Origin: Sphingomonadales bacterium
Lineage (GTDB): Bacteria > Pseudomonadota > Alphaproteobacteria > Sphingomonadales > Sphingomonadaceae
Length of the DNA: 27,674 nucleotides
Direction: 5' to 3'
Assembly: GCA_017302775.1 (NCBI GenBank)
Contig: JAFLDC010000002.1
Coordinates: 1,304-28,977, forward strand
Below are positions 8,369 to 16,422 of this stretch, piece by piece. The notes under the pieces were generated by a model. That model saw nothing but the letters and a program-made list of their open reading frames with translations. It was not told where the DNA came from and searched no databases. Within the stretch, counting starts at the first letter, position 1; each line of letters opens with the position of its first letter. A program made the position numbers and the translations under genes.

Positions 8369-8709
8369 AGTATCTCGCGGACCTTGTCCTGGGGACGACA
8401 CAGCCGGACGCCCTTCTCCGTTTCAACCAGCGGGCGTTCAATCAGCCTGGGTTCCTGGGTCATTGCGGTCAGAACCTGCGAATCGCTCGCGTCCGGCAGG
8501 CCGCGCTCTTCTGCATCGGTGCCGCGCAAGCGCAAACCTTGCTGGGGCGTCAGGCCGGCATCGCGATAAAGCTGCGCCAGCTTTTCCGCACTTGGCGGAT
8601 GGACAAGATATTCGATCACCGTCAGCTCAACGTCTGGGGTTTCCGCCAATATCGCCATGGTCTTGCGCGAGGTTCCGCACGCCGGGTTGTGCCAGATTGT
8701 CGCTTTCAT
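8365..8709 (-). CDS. arsC: arsenate reductase, glutaredoxin-coupled ArsC family
   Basis: The 114-residue product is a cytoplasmic thioredoxin-fold reductase of the ArsC/Spx/YffB family. It opens with IWHNPACGTSRKT, the E. coli-type ArsC signature with the catalytic Cys at residue 11. It also keeps the arginines that bind arsenate: LRLRGT, LIERPLV and GVRLCRP. This set favours true arsenate reductase over the Spx or YffB branches. The ATG at 8709 has AAGGAG five bases upstream. No arsR, arsB, arsH or acr3 gene is nearby, so it is an isolated copy and may serve another thiol reduction. It converges on the MFS gene with overlapping stops and is divergent from the siderophore receptor. Confidence 0.9.
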   Translation of the reverse strand: MKATIWHNPACGTSRKTMAILAETPDVELTVIEYLVHPPSAEKLAQLYRDAGLTPQQGLRLRGTDAEERGLPDASDSQVLTAMTQEPRLIERPLVETEKGVRLCRPQDKVREIL

Positions 8710-8792
8710 CGCTGTCTCCTTGCAACTCCCCAAGCGCATAGCCCCGGCACCGCGCCATGAAAAGCAGACCGACCCAAAATTGATCCTTGTCA

Positions 8793-8813
8793 ATGCGAGT
8801 CATTCTCATTATC
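8793..8813. promoter_or_regulatory. candidate Fur box (distal) upstream of the siderophore receptor
   Basis: The sequence TGCGAGTCATTCTCATTAT (8795-8813) closely resembles the Fur-box consensus built from GATAAT-like inverted hexamers; read on the other strand it contains AATGAGAATGACTCGCA. It lies about 40-60 bases before the receptor ATG, where a repressor would cover the promoter. The match is seen by eye; binding by Fur, giving iron repression, is inference from the family. Confidence 0.65.
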
Positions 8814-8828
8814 GGCACTAACGTTCCT

Positions 8829-8846
8829 GCAAATCATTCTCAATAA
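8829..8846. promoter_or_regulatory. candidate second Fur box close to the receptor start
   Basis: GCAAATCATTCTCAATAA repeats the TCATTCTCA core of the distal site 34 bases further downstream and ends just before the AAGGA ribosome binding site (8845-8849). Two sites in phase suggest cooperative repression under iron-replete conditions. Its match to the Fur consensus is weaker than that of the first site. Confidence 0.5.
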
Positions 8847-8854
8847 GGACCGTC

Positions 8855-10951
8855 ATGCCTCTCTCGCACCGCGCTCGCCGAATCGCTCTCAGCACAGTTG
8901 TCAGCGTCGGATCGTTCGGTTGCGCCGTCCCTGCGATGGCCGATGCAGGTGAGGCCATGGAAGACGATGCCCCGGCGATCATCGTCTATGGCCGCGCCGA
9001 TGGATATGACCTCGACAAGACGCCAACCGCCACGAAGACCGACACGCCGCTGATCGACGTCCCGCAAAGCGTTACCGTGATCAGCCGTGAGCAGATTGAT
9101 GACCAGGGCATCCTCACGCTGGGCGAGGCATTGCGGTTTGTTCCCGGCGTAAGCCTGGGCCAGGGCGAAGGTCACCGTGACCAGATCACGCTGCGCGGAC
9201 AAAGCTCTACCGCCGACTTTTTCGTCGATGGTATTCGCGACGACGCCCAGTACTACCGCTCGCTTTACAATGTTGAACGGGTAGAGGTGCTTAAGGGTGC
9301 CAACGCCCTGATCTTCGGTCGCGGCGGCGGCGGCGGAGTGATCAACCGCGTATCGAAGGCACCTGAATTTGACCACACCCGGTTTTCCGCATCGGCCGGG
9401 GTGGATACATTCGGCGCGTGGTCGGTAGCCGGTGATCTCGGTGCGCCGCTATCCGACACATTGGGTATGCGACTGAACGCAACCTACGAACAGTTCGACA
9501 ATCACCGGCAGTACTATCGCGGGCATTACCTTGGCGTAACGCCGACCCTTGGCGTGCGGCTGGGCGACGCCACGACTGCCACCATTACTTATGAGTATGT
9601 GGAAGATCGCCGATTGACCGATCGGGGCGTGCCCTCGCGCGCCGGGCTACCGCTGACCGGCTACGACGACACCTTCTTTGGCTCGCCTAGCCTCAACCGG
9701 GCTGAAGTGACTGCCCATCTGGTGCATGGCCGGATCGATCACGGCTTTTCGGACAACCTGTCAGGCAACCTTACCGTTCAATTCGCTGATTATGATAAAT
9801 TCTATTCAAACATCTTCCCCGGCAGCGCGGTAAGCACCGCAAACGTGGTCACGCTTTCTGGCTATACGAGCGGAACAAGCCGCCAAAACCTGATCGGCCA
9901 GGGCAATCTGATCTGGAAAGGAAGCACCGGCCCTGTCGGCCACACCGTACTGCTGGGGTTCGAGGCTGGGGACCAGTCGACCCTTGCAGACCGCCGCAAT
10001 GCTGTTTTCCCCTCCGGGGCAACCGTCGCCTTGGCGCAGCAGCTCACGATCCCAGCGGTGACGTTCCCGACATTGACCAGCGCCAGCCAGTCCGATGTCA
10101 CCTTCTGGTCGGTCTACGCGCAGGACCAGATTGATGTCGGCGAACATCTCAAGCTGGTTGGCGGGCTTCGCTATGATCGCTTCAAGATCAGCTCGACCAA
10201 TCTCGTCAATGGTTTCGCGGGTGAGCGCGTTGACGGCAAATGGTCACCGCGCATCGGGCTGATCCTCAAGCCCGCCGAGGCGGTTTCAATCTACGGCAGC
10301 TATTCGTTGAGCTTCCTTCCTCAGTCGGGCGATCAGTTCACCGTGCTCGATGCGACGACAGAAGCGCTCGCCCCTGAAGAGTTCCGCAACCTGGAAGCCG
10401 GGGTGAAGTGGGATTTGACAGCGGGCCTTGCCTTCACTGCAGCTGCTTACCAATTGGATCGCAGCAACACCCGCGCCACGGATCCGGTAACGGGGCTGGT
10501 CGTACAGACCGGCAAGAGCCGTACCAAGGGCCTGGAATTCGGTCTGGTCGGCAAGGTGACTCGCCAGCTTGACGTATCACTGGGCTATGCGCTTCAGGAT
10601 GGCGAAATTCGCGTCACCACCGCTGCTGCCCCTGCTGGACGCAAGCTCGCTCAACTGCCGCGGCATCAGGTATCGGGATGGGCTCGCTATGATTTCACCA
10701 AGCGGTTCGGTCTGGGACTGGGGGTTATTCACCAGTCAAGCCAGTTCGCGGCGATCAGCAACGCGGTGCGGCTACCAGCCTTTACCCGAATCGATGCTGC
10801 TGCCTTCTTCGACGTGACCGACCGCATGACCGTTCAAATCAACGTCGAGAACCTGACCGACGCTGACTATTTCCCCTCCGCGCATACCGACAACAACATT
10901 TCGCCGGGCAAGCCACTCAACGCCAAGCTGACCGTGCGGATGAAGTTCTAG
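8855..10951 (+). CDS. TonB-dependent siderophore receptor
   Basis: The 698-residue outer-membrane receptor starts with a signal peptide (about residues 1-29, ending AMA-D). A TonB-box-like AIIVYGR follows at 41-47. The plug domain (about 65-170) contains DVPQSVTVISREQI, ITLRGQ, DFFVDGIRDD and VERVEVLKGANALIFGRGGGGGVIN, the pattern of ferric-siderophore receptors such as FhuE, FpvA and Fiu relatives. The rest forms a beta-barrel that ends in the terminal aromatic residue expected for outer-membrane insertion (VRMKF). The length is normal. AAGGA lies six bases before the ATG, and two Fur-box-like sites precede it. No siderophore synthesis, exbB/tonB or permease genes are nearby, so it may take up siderophores made by other bacteria. 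The ligand is not determinable. Confidence 0.93.
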   Translation: MPLSHRARRIALSTVVSVGSFGCAVPAMADAGEAMEDDAPAIIVYGRADGYDLDKTPTATKTDTPLIDVPQSVTVISREQIDDQGILTLGEALRFVPGVSLGQGEGHRDQITLRGQSSTADFFVDGIRDDAQYYRSLYNVERVEVLKGANALIFGRGGGGGVINRVSKAPEFDHTRFSASAGVDTFGAWSVAGDLGAPLSDTLGMRLNATYEQFDNHRQYYRGHYLGVTPTLGVRLGDATTATITYEYVEDRRLTDRGVPSRAGLPLTGYDDTFFGSPSLNRAEVTAHLVHGRIDHGFSDNLSGNLTVQFADYDKFYSNIFPGSAVSTANVVTLSGYTSGTSRQNLIGQGNLIWKGSTGPVGHTVLLGFEAGDQSTLADRRNAVFPSGATVALAQQLTIPAVTFPTLTSASQSDVTFWSVYAQDQIDVGEHLKLVGGLRYDRFKISSTNLVNGFAGERVDGKWSPRIGLILKPAEAVSIYGSYSLSFLPQSGDQFTVLDATTEALAPEEFRNLEAGVKWDLTAGLAFTAAAYQLDRSNTRATDPVTGLVVQTGKSRTKGLEFGLVGKVTRQLDVSLGYALQDGEIRVTTAAAPAGRKLAQLPRHQVSGWARYDFTKRFGLGLGVIHQSSQFAAISNAVRLPAFTRIDAAAFFDVTDRMTVQINVENLTDADYFPSAHTDNNISPGKPLNAKLTVRMKF

Positions 10952-10980
10952 GGCGCGCACCCGGTCTGCAAACGCGGTGC

Positions 10981-11517
10981 CTAATCGCCGTTCATGGCCG
11001 GGACTGCCCGTGCCGCGTCCTCGGGCGTTATCCCGGGGGCCGGCGCCGCGCTGATTGTCTCGACCCTGCGCATGACCCGGCCAGCGCGCTGGATGGCACG
11101 GACCAACCGGGGATAGACCCCGCACCGGCACAGGTTGGGCACGGCGGCAGCGATGTCTTCCGGCGTCGGATCGGCATTGCGTGATAACAGCGCGGCGGCC
11201 GCGATCGCGATGCCGGGCGTGCAGAACCCGCACTGGATCGCCTGTTCCGCCACCAGCGCCTGCTGGACCGGGTGCGAGCGATCGGGCGACAACCCCTCGA
11301 TCGTGGTGACCGACCGGCCTTCGGCTTCGGCAAGGGTGACCAGGCACGACCGCAGCGCCTCACCATCAATCAGAACCATGCAGGCGCCGCAATCCCCCGC
11401 GCCGCAGCCATATTTGGTTCCGGTGAGGTTCGCCGCATCGCGCAGCGCCCAAAGCAGCGGGGTTTGTGGATCCAGCGCGAACTCGATCGGTCGCTGGTTG
11501 ACGGTCAACCGGGGCAT
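10981..11517 (-). CDS. orphan [2Fe-2S] subunit, xanthine-oxidase family (IorA/CoxS-like)
   Basis: The 178-residue protein is the small iron-sulphur subunit type of molybdenum hydroxylases. The N-terminal plant-type ferredoxin domain has Cys38, 43, 46 and 58, and the C-terminal helical domain has QCGFCTPG (Cys96, 99) and LCRCG (Cys130, 132). All eight cluster ligands are intact. A Pro/Ala-rich tail of about 30 residues follows, longer than in minimal members. In isoquinoline 1-oxidoreductase and aldehyde oxidases this subunit carries electrons from a molybdopterin subunit that is normally encoded next door. Here no such subunit is present: downstream lies the convergent siderophore receptor, and upstream, only 12 bases away, a class II aldolase. 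The partner must be encoded elsewhere or is lost. Confidence 0.9.
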   Translation of the reverse strand: MPRLTVNQRPIEFALDPQTPLLWALRDAANLTGTKYGCGAGDCGACMVLIDGEALRSCLVTLAEAEGRSVTTIEGLSPDRSHPVQQALVAEQAIQCGFCTPGIAIAAAALLSRNADPTPEDIAAAVPNLCRCGVYPRLVRAIQRAGRVMRRVETISAAPAPGITPEDAARAVPAMNGD

Positions 11518-11529
11518 CGGCGGTCCCGC

Positions 11530-12303
11530 TCAGTCACGCCACGAACGATCAATACGATCGATCCGCCGCACCCACGCATCAAAATCAGCCGCCCCCGGCA
11601 GCGTTCCGGGAACCTGCGATTCATGCAGATCGCGGTGGTGCACGGCGATCACCTCGTCCGGGACAACGATCGGCTTGCCGGCCGCCAGGGTGGCGAGCTG
11701 GATCTCGCAGGCGCGCTGAAGTGACCAATGCATCACGAATACTTCAGGAAGCGAACGCCCCAGGATCACGGGCCCGTGATTGCGCAACATCAGTATCCGC
11801 TTGTCGCCAAGGTTGGCGAGCAGCCGCTCACCCTCTTCGGCCCGCACCGTTACGCCTTCGAAATCGTGATAGCCGATCCGTCCGGCGAAATTGCAGGCGT
11901 AGAAGTTGATCGGCTGCAGGCCGCCTTCAAGGCTCGCCACCGCCATGGTCGCCGTGGTGTGAGTATGGCAGATGGCGTGCGCCCACGGCACATGGCGATG
12001 AAAATAGGAATGCTGGACGAATCCGGCCTTGTTGACCGGATACGTGCTGCCGTCGAGCGTATTGCCGTCAATGTCGATCTTGACCAGGTTGCTGGCGCAT
12101 ACCTCGGAATAGAGCAGCCCGAAGGGATTTATCAGAAAGGCGCCCTCCTCGCCCGGGATCTTGACCGAAATGTGGTTATAGATCGATTCCGACCATCCCA
12201 GATGATCGAATATCCGGTAACAGGCCGCCAGCTGCTGGCGCAGTTGCCACTCTTCTTCACTGCAATCGATGCTGCGGCTTTGCATGCTGAGGTGAGTGGC
12301 CAT
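11530..12303 (-). CDS. class II aldolase/adducin family protein
   Basis: The 257-residue protein has the class II aldolase/adducin fold. Metal-ligand histidines are visible in ICHTHTTATM (His113 and His115) and LRNHGPVILG (His176), with the NHISVKIPG segment (about 43-51) ahead of them. Bacterial members cleave sugar phosphates such as fuculose-1-phosphate or ribulose-5-phosphate, while longer adducin-like ones with this NHIS-type start have mostly unknown substrates. The ATG at 12303 has GGAGAG upstream. It is followed after 12 bases by the [2Fe-2S] gene and preceded by the TonB-dependent receptor after 39 bases, so it is probably expressed with both. A sugar-phosphate role would fit the sugar genes upstream, but this is inference. 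Confidence 0.88.
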   Translation of the reverse strand: MATHLSMQSRSIDCSEEEWQLRQQLAACYRIFDHLGWSESIYNHISVKIPGEEGAFLINPFGLLYSEVCASNLVKIDIDGNTLDGSTYPVNKAGFVQHSYFHRHVPWAHAICHTHTTATMAVASLEGGLQPINFYACNFAGRIGYHDFEGVTVRAEEGERLLANLGDKRILMLRNHGPVILGRSLPEVFVMHWSLQRACEIQLATLAAGKPIVVPDEVIAVHHRDLHESQVPGTLPGAADFDAWVRRIDRIDRSWRD

Positions 12304-12342
12304 GGTGCTCTCCGGTTGCTGTCGCGTTTCGTACTATGCGGA

Positions 12343-14370
12343 TTAGCGGCCGATGGAAATCCGCAATCCGGCCCAGAAGGTTCGCGGCGTACCCAAATCC
12401 GCCGATCCCGCCTGGTTGCGGGTGATGATTGTTTCGCCGGTCAGGTTCTCGCCCCGCAGCACCACCACGGCACGCGGGGTAAGCGGCACGGTCACGACGG
12501 CATCGAGCGTGGTGTAGGCCGGCAATCGGTCAGTCTCCAGATCATCCTCGAACTGCGAGGACGCCCGGCGCAGGGTGACGGCAACAAGCCAGTCGCTGGC
12601 CGGTCGCCAGGCCACAGTCGTACTGAGCGTAAAACTCGGAACCTGTGCCGGGCGCTTGCCATCAAGCAGCGCAGACGCGCCGCTGCCGCGCATTTCCGCA
12701 TCTACCAATGACAAGGTTCCGTCCCACTGGATCGCACCAAGCTGTGCCTTGGCGGTCATCTCGATCCCGCGCGAACGAACCGCATCGACATTACGGCGTT
12801 CGCGCAGGTTGGGGCCGATCGTCACGTTGGCGATGGCCCGGTCGATCCGGTTGTCAAAGGCCGTCGCCGAGAGTGCAAACCGTCCCATGGTCCAGTCGAA
12901 CCCGCCTTCAAACCCGAACAGCTCTTCGTTCTGCAAACCTGCATTGGCGCGGGTCGTTACCGGGAAAACGACAAACGGCCGGTACAGTTCATTCAGTGTC
13001 GGCTGGCGCAGACCGTTATAGACCGATCCGCGCACGGCAAACGACGCCGTCAGATCAAGCAAGGCGCCGCCGCGCAGTGACAGGGCCCAGCCGGCCCGCC
13101 GCGCGAAACTGATGTCCGTAACTACCGCCCCGGCAGCATTGCTCTCGGTGAAATGTCCGTCGCTGACCGACCAGCGATCCAGCCGGACCGAACCCGTTAG
13201 CCGCAGCGGCCCGAGCTTTCGGTCATGTTCAAGGTAGAAACCCAGATCGGCGTTGGCCCCACCCGCACGGCGGCGGGCTGTTACCGCACCGGTCGAGCCG
13301 TTGTAGCCCACCTCTTGCAGTTCGCCGCTGGCCCTGCGCCAATCGACACCCAGCCGCACCGGATATGCGCCGTTGATCGGCGGCCGCAGTTCCAGTTTTC
13401 CGCCGATCCCGGTCGACGGCGTATTGCGCTGATCGAGGGTCTTGCGGAAGGTCGTGGAACTGATGACCACATTGGCGAAATTGCGCGATTGGACATAGGC
13501 GATCGCGTCAAACTGCCAGCCGCCGCGACCGACCAGCCGCACCGAGGCATCCTGCCCGCTCTGGTAGGAATCGGCGCCAGCGAAGCGCAGGGCACGGCGA
13601 TCCTCGAACAGCAGCGCGCGGGTCTGCAACTCGACATCGGCATTGACCGGAACGACAGCCCGCAACGATGCTGACCATCCATCAAAGCGCGCCGGGATCG
13701 ATGCCGCCACACGCTGCGGCTCGGGCGTTGTCCGGAATCCCTGCCCCCGGTCCCAACGTCCACTGACAACGGCATAGCCATCCCCCAGCCGCGGAGCCAG
13801 CGTGGCGGACAGTTCTGTTTCGCCGCGGTCGTTGGCCGCCATGGCTGCTTCACCCAGCGGAATATCCGCCGGGTTGGCGCTGGCCATGTCGACCGTCCCT
13901 GCCACCGCGCCGGCCCCGAACGCTCCGGTTCCGCCCCCGCGCATCACGGTGACCCGCTGCAACCGCTCAAACGGAAGCGCGGCGAAGGGAACATGGCCAA
14001 AGAACGGATCGGTCACCGGGACACCATCCAGCACAACCAGCGTCCGGCTGGTGGCATTGCCGCCCAGCCCGCGCATAGTCGCGCCTTGGGCTGTGGGGTT
14101 GGCTGAACGGCTGTCTGACCGGCGAAACTGCTGGAACCCCGCTGCGCCGCCCAGCACATCTTCCAGCCGGCCTGACGCGGACGCTGCGGTTCGATCGCGC
14201 TCAAGCACGATCACCGAATAGGCCGCCGACATTGCCGAGGGTTCAAGCCCCTGTCCGGTTACGACGATTTCGCGTGCCTCATCCTCGTCAACCGCATCGG
14301 CGGCTGCAGGCCGGCCTACCAGCGCAAGGGCGCAAGAAACGACAACAAGCAGACTGCGTTCGATTGCCAT
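12343..14370 (-). CDS. TonB-dependent receptor, BtuB/CirA-like
   Basis: The 675-residue outer-membrane receptor has a signal peptide (about 1-24), a TonB-box-like REIVVTG (about 33-39) and a plug domain with GATMRGLGGNATSR, LVVLDGVPVTDPFFG and LQRVTVMRGGGTGAFGAGAVAG. A barrel rich in alternating Arg/aromatic strands follows, ending near WAGLRISIGR. The terminal residue is Arg rather than the usual Phe or Trp. Substrate type cannot be fixed; this class covers cobalamin, iron complexes and saccharides. It lies 44 bases after manA and 39 bases before the class II aldolase on the same strand, so a carbohydrate ligand is an attractive but unproven idea. No clear Shine-Dalgarno precedes the ATG, and the short upstream gap leaves no room for a cobalamin riboswitch. 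Confidence 0.88.
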   Translation of the reverse strand: MAIERSLLVVVSCALALVGRPAAADAVDEDEAREIVVTGQGLEPSAMSAAYSVIVLERDRTAASASGRLEDVLGGAAGFQQFRRSDSRSANPTAQGATMRGLGGNATSRTLVVLDGVPVTDPFFGHVPFAALPFERLQRVTVMRGGGTGAFGAGAVAGTVDMASANPADIPLGEAAMAANDRGETELSATLAPRLGDGYAVVSGRWDRGQGFRTTPEPQRVAASIPARFDGWSASLRAVVPVNADVELQTRALLFEDRRALRFAGADSYQSGQDASVRLVGRGGWQFDAIAYVQSRNFANVVISSTTFRKTLDQRNTPSTGIGGKLELRPPINGAYPVRLGVDWRRASGELQEVGYNGSTGAVTARRRAGGANADLGFYLEHDRKLGPLRLTGSVRLDRWSVSDGHFTESNAAGAVVTDISFARRAGWALSLRGGALLDLTASFAVRGSVYNGLRQPTLNELYRPFVVFPVTTRANAGLQNEELFGFEGGFDWTMGRFALSATAFDNRIDRAIANVTIGPNLRERRNVDAVRSRGIEMTAKAQLGAIQWDGTLSLVDAEMRGSGASALLDGKRPAQVPSFTLSTTVAWRPASDWLVAVTLRRASSQFEDDLETDRLPAYTTLDAVVTVPLTPRAVVVLRGENLTGETIITRNQAGSADLGTPRTFWAGLRISIGR

Positions 14371-14414
14371 GTCCGGCGGTTAGGGGTTGGCCGTATGCAT
14401 TGCAATGCCGGAGC

Positions 14415-15227
14415 TCATCCCATCGGCTGAGCGATCAGACCTGTTGCGCCGGCAGCCAGCCGCACCGCCCTGACATCCAGCGCCAAAGCACATTGCCCGG
14501 GATGCACCACCTCACCGGCCACAGTGGCGACACCTGCCGCCGGGACAACAAGCATCGGTCCACCCGCGAATGCAGCTTCGTGTTGCGCCGAAAGCCCGCC
14601 GTCGTAACGAACCAATCGAAACAGCGGCCCATCCACCAGCAAGTGTTCGCCCCGCGCCGGAACCTGGTACCGGTGCAGATCGGCATAGGGTGCGCCGTTT
14701 GACACGGCGATGCCCTGGTCCAGGTGCAGTTCGCGCGGACGCCCATAATCATACAGCCGATAGGTGATGTCGCTGTTTTGCTGAACCTCGATCAAGCTGA
14801 CCCCGGCACCGATCGCATGAACCGTGTTGGCAGGAATATAAAAGAAATCGCCCACGTGGACCGGATGCCAGACCAGACGCTGCTCGATCGAACCGTCGAC
14901 CGCTGCTGCGCGCATCGCATCCGGATCGATCGGATCGTCGAACCCGATCCCCAGCGTGGCGCCAGGCTCGGCTGCGATAACCAGCCAGCATTCCTCCTTG
15001 CCCTGACGGCCAAGACCAGCGGCGAGAGTTTGCGCGTCCGAGGGGTGGACCTGCACAGACAGCTTTTCTGAAGCGAAGATATATTTGACGAGCAACTGGT
15101 TGAGCGAAGGCGGCGGTTCAAACCATACCTCGCCGATCCTTTGCCCCGGCGGCGCGACGAAGGGGTTCGGGAGTACCTCCTTGCCCCACGGCTTTTCCAC
15201 CATCCGGGTTGGCAGCAACACGCTCAC
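14415..15227 (-). CDS. manA: mannose-6-phosphate isomerase, class I (short form)
   Basis: The enzyme interconverts fructose-6-phosphate and mannose-6-phosphate in the cytoplasm. The 270-residue cupin protein is shorter than the E. coli enzyme (about 390) and matches the compact class I form. It contains VEKPWGKE, IGEVWFE, KLSVQVHPSDAQT with zinc-site residues, FFYIPANTVHAIGAGVSLIEVQQNSD in two steps, and the TYRLYDYGRPRELH block. The start is GTG at 15227; the GTGA at 15227-15224 overlaps the stop of the guanylyltransferase gene by four bases, which implies translational coupling. Together the two genes supply mannose-1-phosphate-derived GDP-mannose, although the phosphomannomutase step is not encoded in the window. 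Confidence 0.93.
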   Translation of the reverse strand: MSVLLPTRMVEKPWGKEVLPNPFVAPPGQRIGEVWFEPPPSLNQLLVKYIFASEKLSVQVHPSDAQTLAAGLGRQGKEECWLVIAAEPGATLGIGFDDPIDPDAMRAAAVDGSIEQRLVWHPVHVGDFFYIPANTVHAIGAGVSLIEVQQNSDITYRLYDYGRPRELHLDQGIAVSNGAPYADLHRYQVPARGEHLLVDGPLFRLVRYDGGLSAQHEAAFAGGPMLVVPAAGVATVAGEVVHPGQCALALDVRAVRLAAGATGLIAQPMG

Positions 15228-16261
15228 TGGTTGGCCGCGCCATGCAGCTTGCCGACCAACTGCGTACCTGCTGCGGTGGTCACCAGTATGTCGTCGCCAT
15301 CGACCACCACGATCACGTCGTCGAGCCCGATTACGGAGACGCGCGGCCCGTCACTATCGACCAGGACGTTCCGGCAATCGACAAGCTCGGCCGGCCCGCG
15401 TACCACATTGCCGTCCGCGTCAGCCGGCAGCGCGGCATGAAGCGCCTGCCAATTGCCGATGTCGGACCAACCCATCGCCGCAGGTACCATCGCAGCCCGG
15501 GTGGTATTCTCCATCACCGCATAGTCGACTGACTCACTGTCAATCTGCGCAAAACTTTCCGCGCCGGGATGGAAACGCGCTCCATCTTGCGTGCCGCCTG
15601 AAACGGCAGCCTGAACTGCCGCCAGGATCGCCGGGCGAAACGCGCCGAGTTCCTGCAGAAAGGTTCCGGCACGAAAAGCGAAGATCCCGCCGTTCCACGC
15701 ATAGCCACCGTCCGCCAGAAAGGTCTTTGCCCGTTCCAGATCGGGCTTTTCCACAAACCGCGCGACCTTGAAGCCCAAGGCGCCGATTGGCTCGCCTTGT
15801 TGGAGGTAGCCAAACCCCGTCTCCGGCGCAGTAGCCTTGATCCCGAACGAGACCAACCAGCCTGCCGCCGCCAGTTCTGCAGCCTTGGCCGCCGCGGCAC
15901 GGAACGCCTGTGGGTCGGCGATATGGTGATCGCTGGGGCATACCAGCATGATCGCATCAGCGGGCAGCCGCAGTGCCGCCAGCGCGATCGCCGCAGCGGT
16001 GTTACGGGCCGATGGCTCAACGATGATCTGTGCGCCAGCGTGATTGCCCAGTTGCGTCTCGACATGGGCAAGGTGCGCCGCGCCGGTAACAATAACCGGC
16101 GGACCGAACCGCTCCGGGTCGTTGCTGCGCGCCAGTGTGGCCTCAAACAGGGTGGCGTCGCCCACCAGCGGCAGGAACGGCTTGGGCTTTGCTGCCCGGC
16201 TGCGTGGCCACAGGCGCGTACCGCTGCCTCCACACAGGATGACGGGCGTGATCGGGTGCAT
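15224..16261 (-). CDS. manC: mannose-1-phosphate guanylyltransferase
   Basis: The enzyme makes GDP-mannose from GTP and mannose-1-phosphate. The 345-residue product begins with the nucleotidyltransferase signature VILCGGSGTRLWPRSR followed by KPKPFLPL. It also has the family motifs IIVEPSARNTAAAIALAA in sequence, LVCPSDHHI and FVEKPDLERA, and lacks the C-terminal isomerase domain of bifunctional AlgA-like enzymes. That activity is instead the separate manA gene downstream. Possible ATGs are at 16270 and 16261; AGGA lies nine bases before 16261 but directly against 16270, so 16261 is preferred. A far-upstream GTG at 16309 is unlikely. GDP-mannose here probably feeds exopolysaccharide or surface glycan synthesis (inference). 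Confidence 0.92.
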   Translation of the reverse strand: MHPITPVILCGGSGTRLWPRSRAAKPKPFLPLVGDATLFEATLARSNDPERFGPPVIVTGAAHLAHVETQLGNHAGAQIIVEPSARNTAAAIALAALRLPADAIMLVCPSDHHIADPQAFRAAAAKAAELAAAGWLVSFGIKATAPETGFGYLQQGEPIGALGFKVARFVEKPDLERAKTFLADGGYAWNGGIFAFRAGTFLQELGAFRPAILAAVQAAVSGGTQDGARFHPGAESFAQIDSESVDYAVMENTTRAAMVPAAMGWSDIGNWQALHAALPADADGNVVRGPAELVDCRNVLVDSDGPRVSVIGLDDVIVVVDGDDILVTTAAGTQLVGKLHGAANQ

Positions 16262-16422
16262 GGTGTTCATTCCTGACAGAGTATCATCCGGCTCAATAAC
16301 GCCAAGCACCTAAACAATTACGAATGGGCCAGTCCTATCAAGCTGTTGCCGCACTCCTAAGGCAGCAAGGCCGCGCCGCCAACCGCCGCATTTTGTCGTG
16401 CCGATCCTTCACGATAAGGCGT
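16262..16422 (-). other. 161-base gap between galK and the guanylyltransferase gene
   Basis: This is the largest gap inside the seven-gene minus-strand run. A weak inverted repeat, TCGTG and CACGA, occurs on the minus strand just after the galK stop and is followed by an A-rich stretch rather than a U-tract. No convincing -35/-10 pair was found. The gap is large enough for a promoter of its own, so the manC-manA part may be transcribed independently of galTK. Confidence 0.35.

Noticed and set aside
11728..12711. Long plus-strand open frame of 327 codons
   Set aside because: It is antisense to the class II aldolase and the TonB-dependent receptor, both of which have clear family motifs.
14371..14414. 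Possible cobalamin riboswitch before the second TonB-dependent receptor
   Set aside because: The gap to manA is only 44 bases, far too short for that riboswitch, and no B12-box-like motif was seen.
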